Of a stretch of 7,330 nucleotides of DNA, positions 7,021 through 7,330 are shown one piece after another. Location: the NCBI GenBank assembly GCA_946002345.1, contig CAMFZA010000082.1, positions 1 to 7,330 on the forward strand, in the 5' to 3' direction. Each line of letters starts with the position of its first letter. The first letter of the stretch is position 1. The notes under the pieces were generated by a model. The model made no database searches, was not told the DNA's origin, and saw only the letters and a list, made by a program, of their open reading frames with translations. The position numbers were made by a program, and so were the translations under genes. Origin of the DNA: an uncultured Phascolarctobacterium sp. (GTDB taxonomy: Bacteria; Bacillota; Negativicutes; Acidaminococcales; Acidaminococcaceae).

Positions 7021-7088
7021 TATTCGTTAGATTAGTGCTATTCGTGTTCTTTTTTTCTTTTAACACGAATCCCTCGAATCCCTCGAAT
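7021..7088. repeat. Palindromic tandem repeat, copy 1
   Basis: A 68-base unit that is an imperfect inverted repeat from end to end. ATTCG (7022-7026) faces CGAAT (7084-7088), GATT (7030-7033) faces AATC (7077-7080), and ATTCGTGTT (7040-7048) faces AACACGAAT (7062-7070), around a T-rich 13-base loop. The side bulges are equal in length on both arms. The right arm also holds CGAATCCCT twice, then CGAAT, with a 9-base period. Confidence 0.85.
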
Positions 7089-7095
7089 TTATAAT

Positions 7096-7161
7096 TATTC
7101 GTTAGATTAGTGCTATTCGTGTTCTTTTTTCTCTAACACGAATCCCTCGAATCCCCCGAAT
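7096..7161. repeat. Palindromic tandem repeat, copy 2
   Basis: A 66-base second copy, starting 75 bases after the first. It differs from copy 1 only by two one-base deletions and one substitution in the loop, plus one T-to-C change in an unpaired part of the right arm. All stem blocks are preserved: 7097-7101 with 7157-7161, and 7115-7123 with 7135-7143. Confidence 0.85.
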
Positions 7162-7172
7162 AGTTTTTAATG

Positions 7173-7330
7173 CTACTGATTTGAATCTTCTTTTCTAACG
7201 CGCTTCACGGTATGCTTGATCTTACCGATAAAAAAGTTGATTTCCAGTGAAGATTCGGTCTCTGAGGTCTGTAGGTCTGGCATCACGATGTCGGTGAGCA
7301 CATCTCCGAAGTGCTTCATCTTCGAAGCTT
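7173..7330 (-). CDS. 3' end of an unrecognised minus-strand gene
   Basis: Reading leftward, a frame is open from base 7328 to a TAG at 7173-7175, giving the last 51 residues of a protein whose start lies beyond the window. The other two minus frames hit stops. The visible part reads KMKHFGDVLTDIVMPD early on, then an acidic serine/threonine-rich patch (TSETESS), then a basic tail around FFIGKIKHTVKRVRKED. I do not recognise the family and give no function. It would converge on ribBA, with the palindromic repeats between the two 3' ends. The fragment is too short to exclude a chance open frame. Confidence 0.45.
   Translation of the reverse strand, partial: ASKMKHFGDVLTDIVMPDLQTSETESSLEINFFIGKIKHTVKRVRKEDSNQ

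Larger units (their letters stand above)
6936..7172. other. AT-rich non-coding gap with tandem palindromic repeats
   Basis: No gene is supported here. The first 85 bases are very T-rich. They hold at best a weak hairpin, GATTAG (6940-6945) with CTGATT (6955-6960), followed by runs of T, which might end the riboflavin transcript. The rest is two copies of a palindromic repeat. The base composition contrasts sharply with the GC-richer genes to the left. Confidence 0.7.

Noticed and set aside
7021..7161. CRISPR array
   Set aside because: There are only two units, each palindromic along its full length, separated by seven bases rather than a spacer of about 30, and no cas genes are nearby.
6936..7330. 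A degraded ribH after ribBA
   Set aside because: No frame on the plus strand in this stretch shows lumazine synthase motifs, and the region is T-rich and repetitive.

Overview
The window reads as a chromosomal segment of a bacterium, most likely of the Bacillota (Firmicutes). The reasons are strong GGAGG/GAGGTG-type ribosome binding sites, TTGACA/TATAAT-like promoters, Rho-independent hairpin-plus-T-run terminators, tRNA genes with encoded CCA ends, and a ribD-ribE-ribBA operon behind an FMN riboswitch. The large-subunit sequence of the isopropylmalate dehydratase resembles the shorter, archaeal/clostridial-type LeuC. A Negativicutes-like host is a reasonable guess, but the window alone does not prove it.

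Layout from left to right: the 3' part of leuC (cut by the window edge) is followed at once by leuD, the two subunits of an isopropylmalate dehydratase. Next comes a separately transcribed tRNA cluster (Asp-GTC, Gly-GCC, Trp-CCA) with its own promoter, a small leader hairpin and a strong terminator. A second unit starts at an extended -10 promoter that abuts a perfect 20-bp palindrome. It carries an M20-family PepT-like metallopeptidase and an exonuclease III (xth), 13 bases apart.

A third unit begins with a near-consensus promoter, an FMN riboswitch aptamer and a terminator hairpin, then ribD, ribE and ribBA, tightly packed. Together these genes should convert GTP and ribulose 5-phosphate towards riboflavin, with FMN shutting transcription down. 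Two things are odd. ribD is split by a single in-frame TAG in the middle of its reductase domain and also has a Tyr where the family motif has Asp (SLDGK-type). No ribH (lumazine synthase) follows ribBA, where it often lies. Either riboflavin synthesis is eroding in this lineage, or the ribD changes are sequencing or assembly errors.

Downstream of ribBA the sequence turns AT-rich. It holds two tandem copies (period 75) of a roughly 67-base element that is an imperfect palindrome over its whole length. These sit between ribBA and the 3' end of an unrecognised gene on the minus strand that runs off the right edge. The most unusual signals in the window are the broken ribD, the palindromic tandem repeat and the 20-bp palindrome at the peptidase promoter. 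I found no CRISPR array, transposase, phage gene or defence system.
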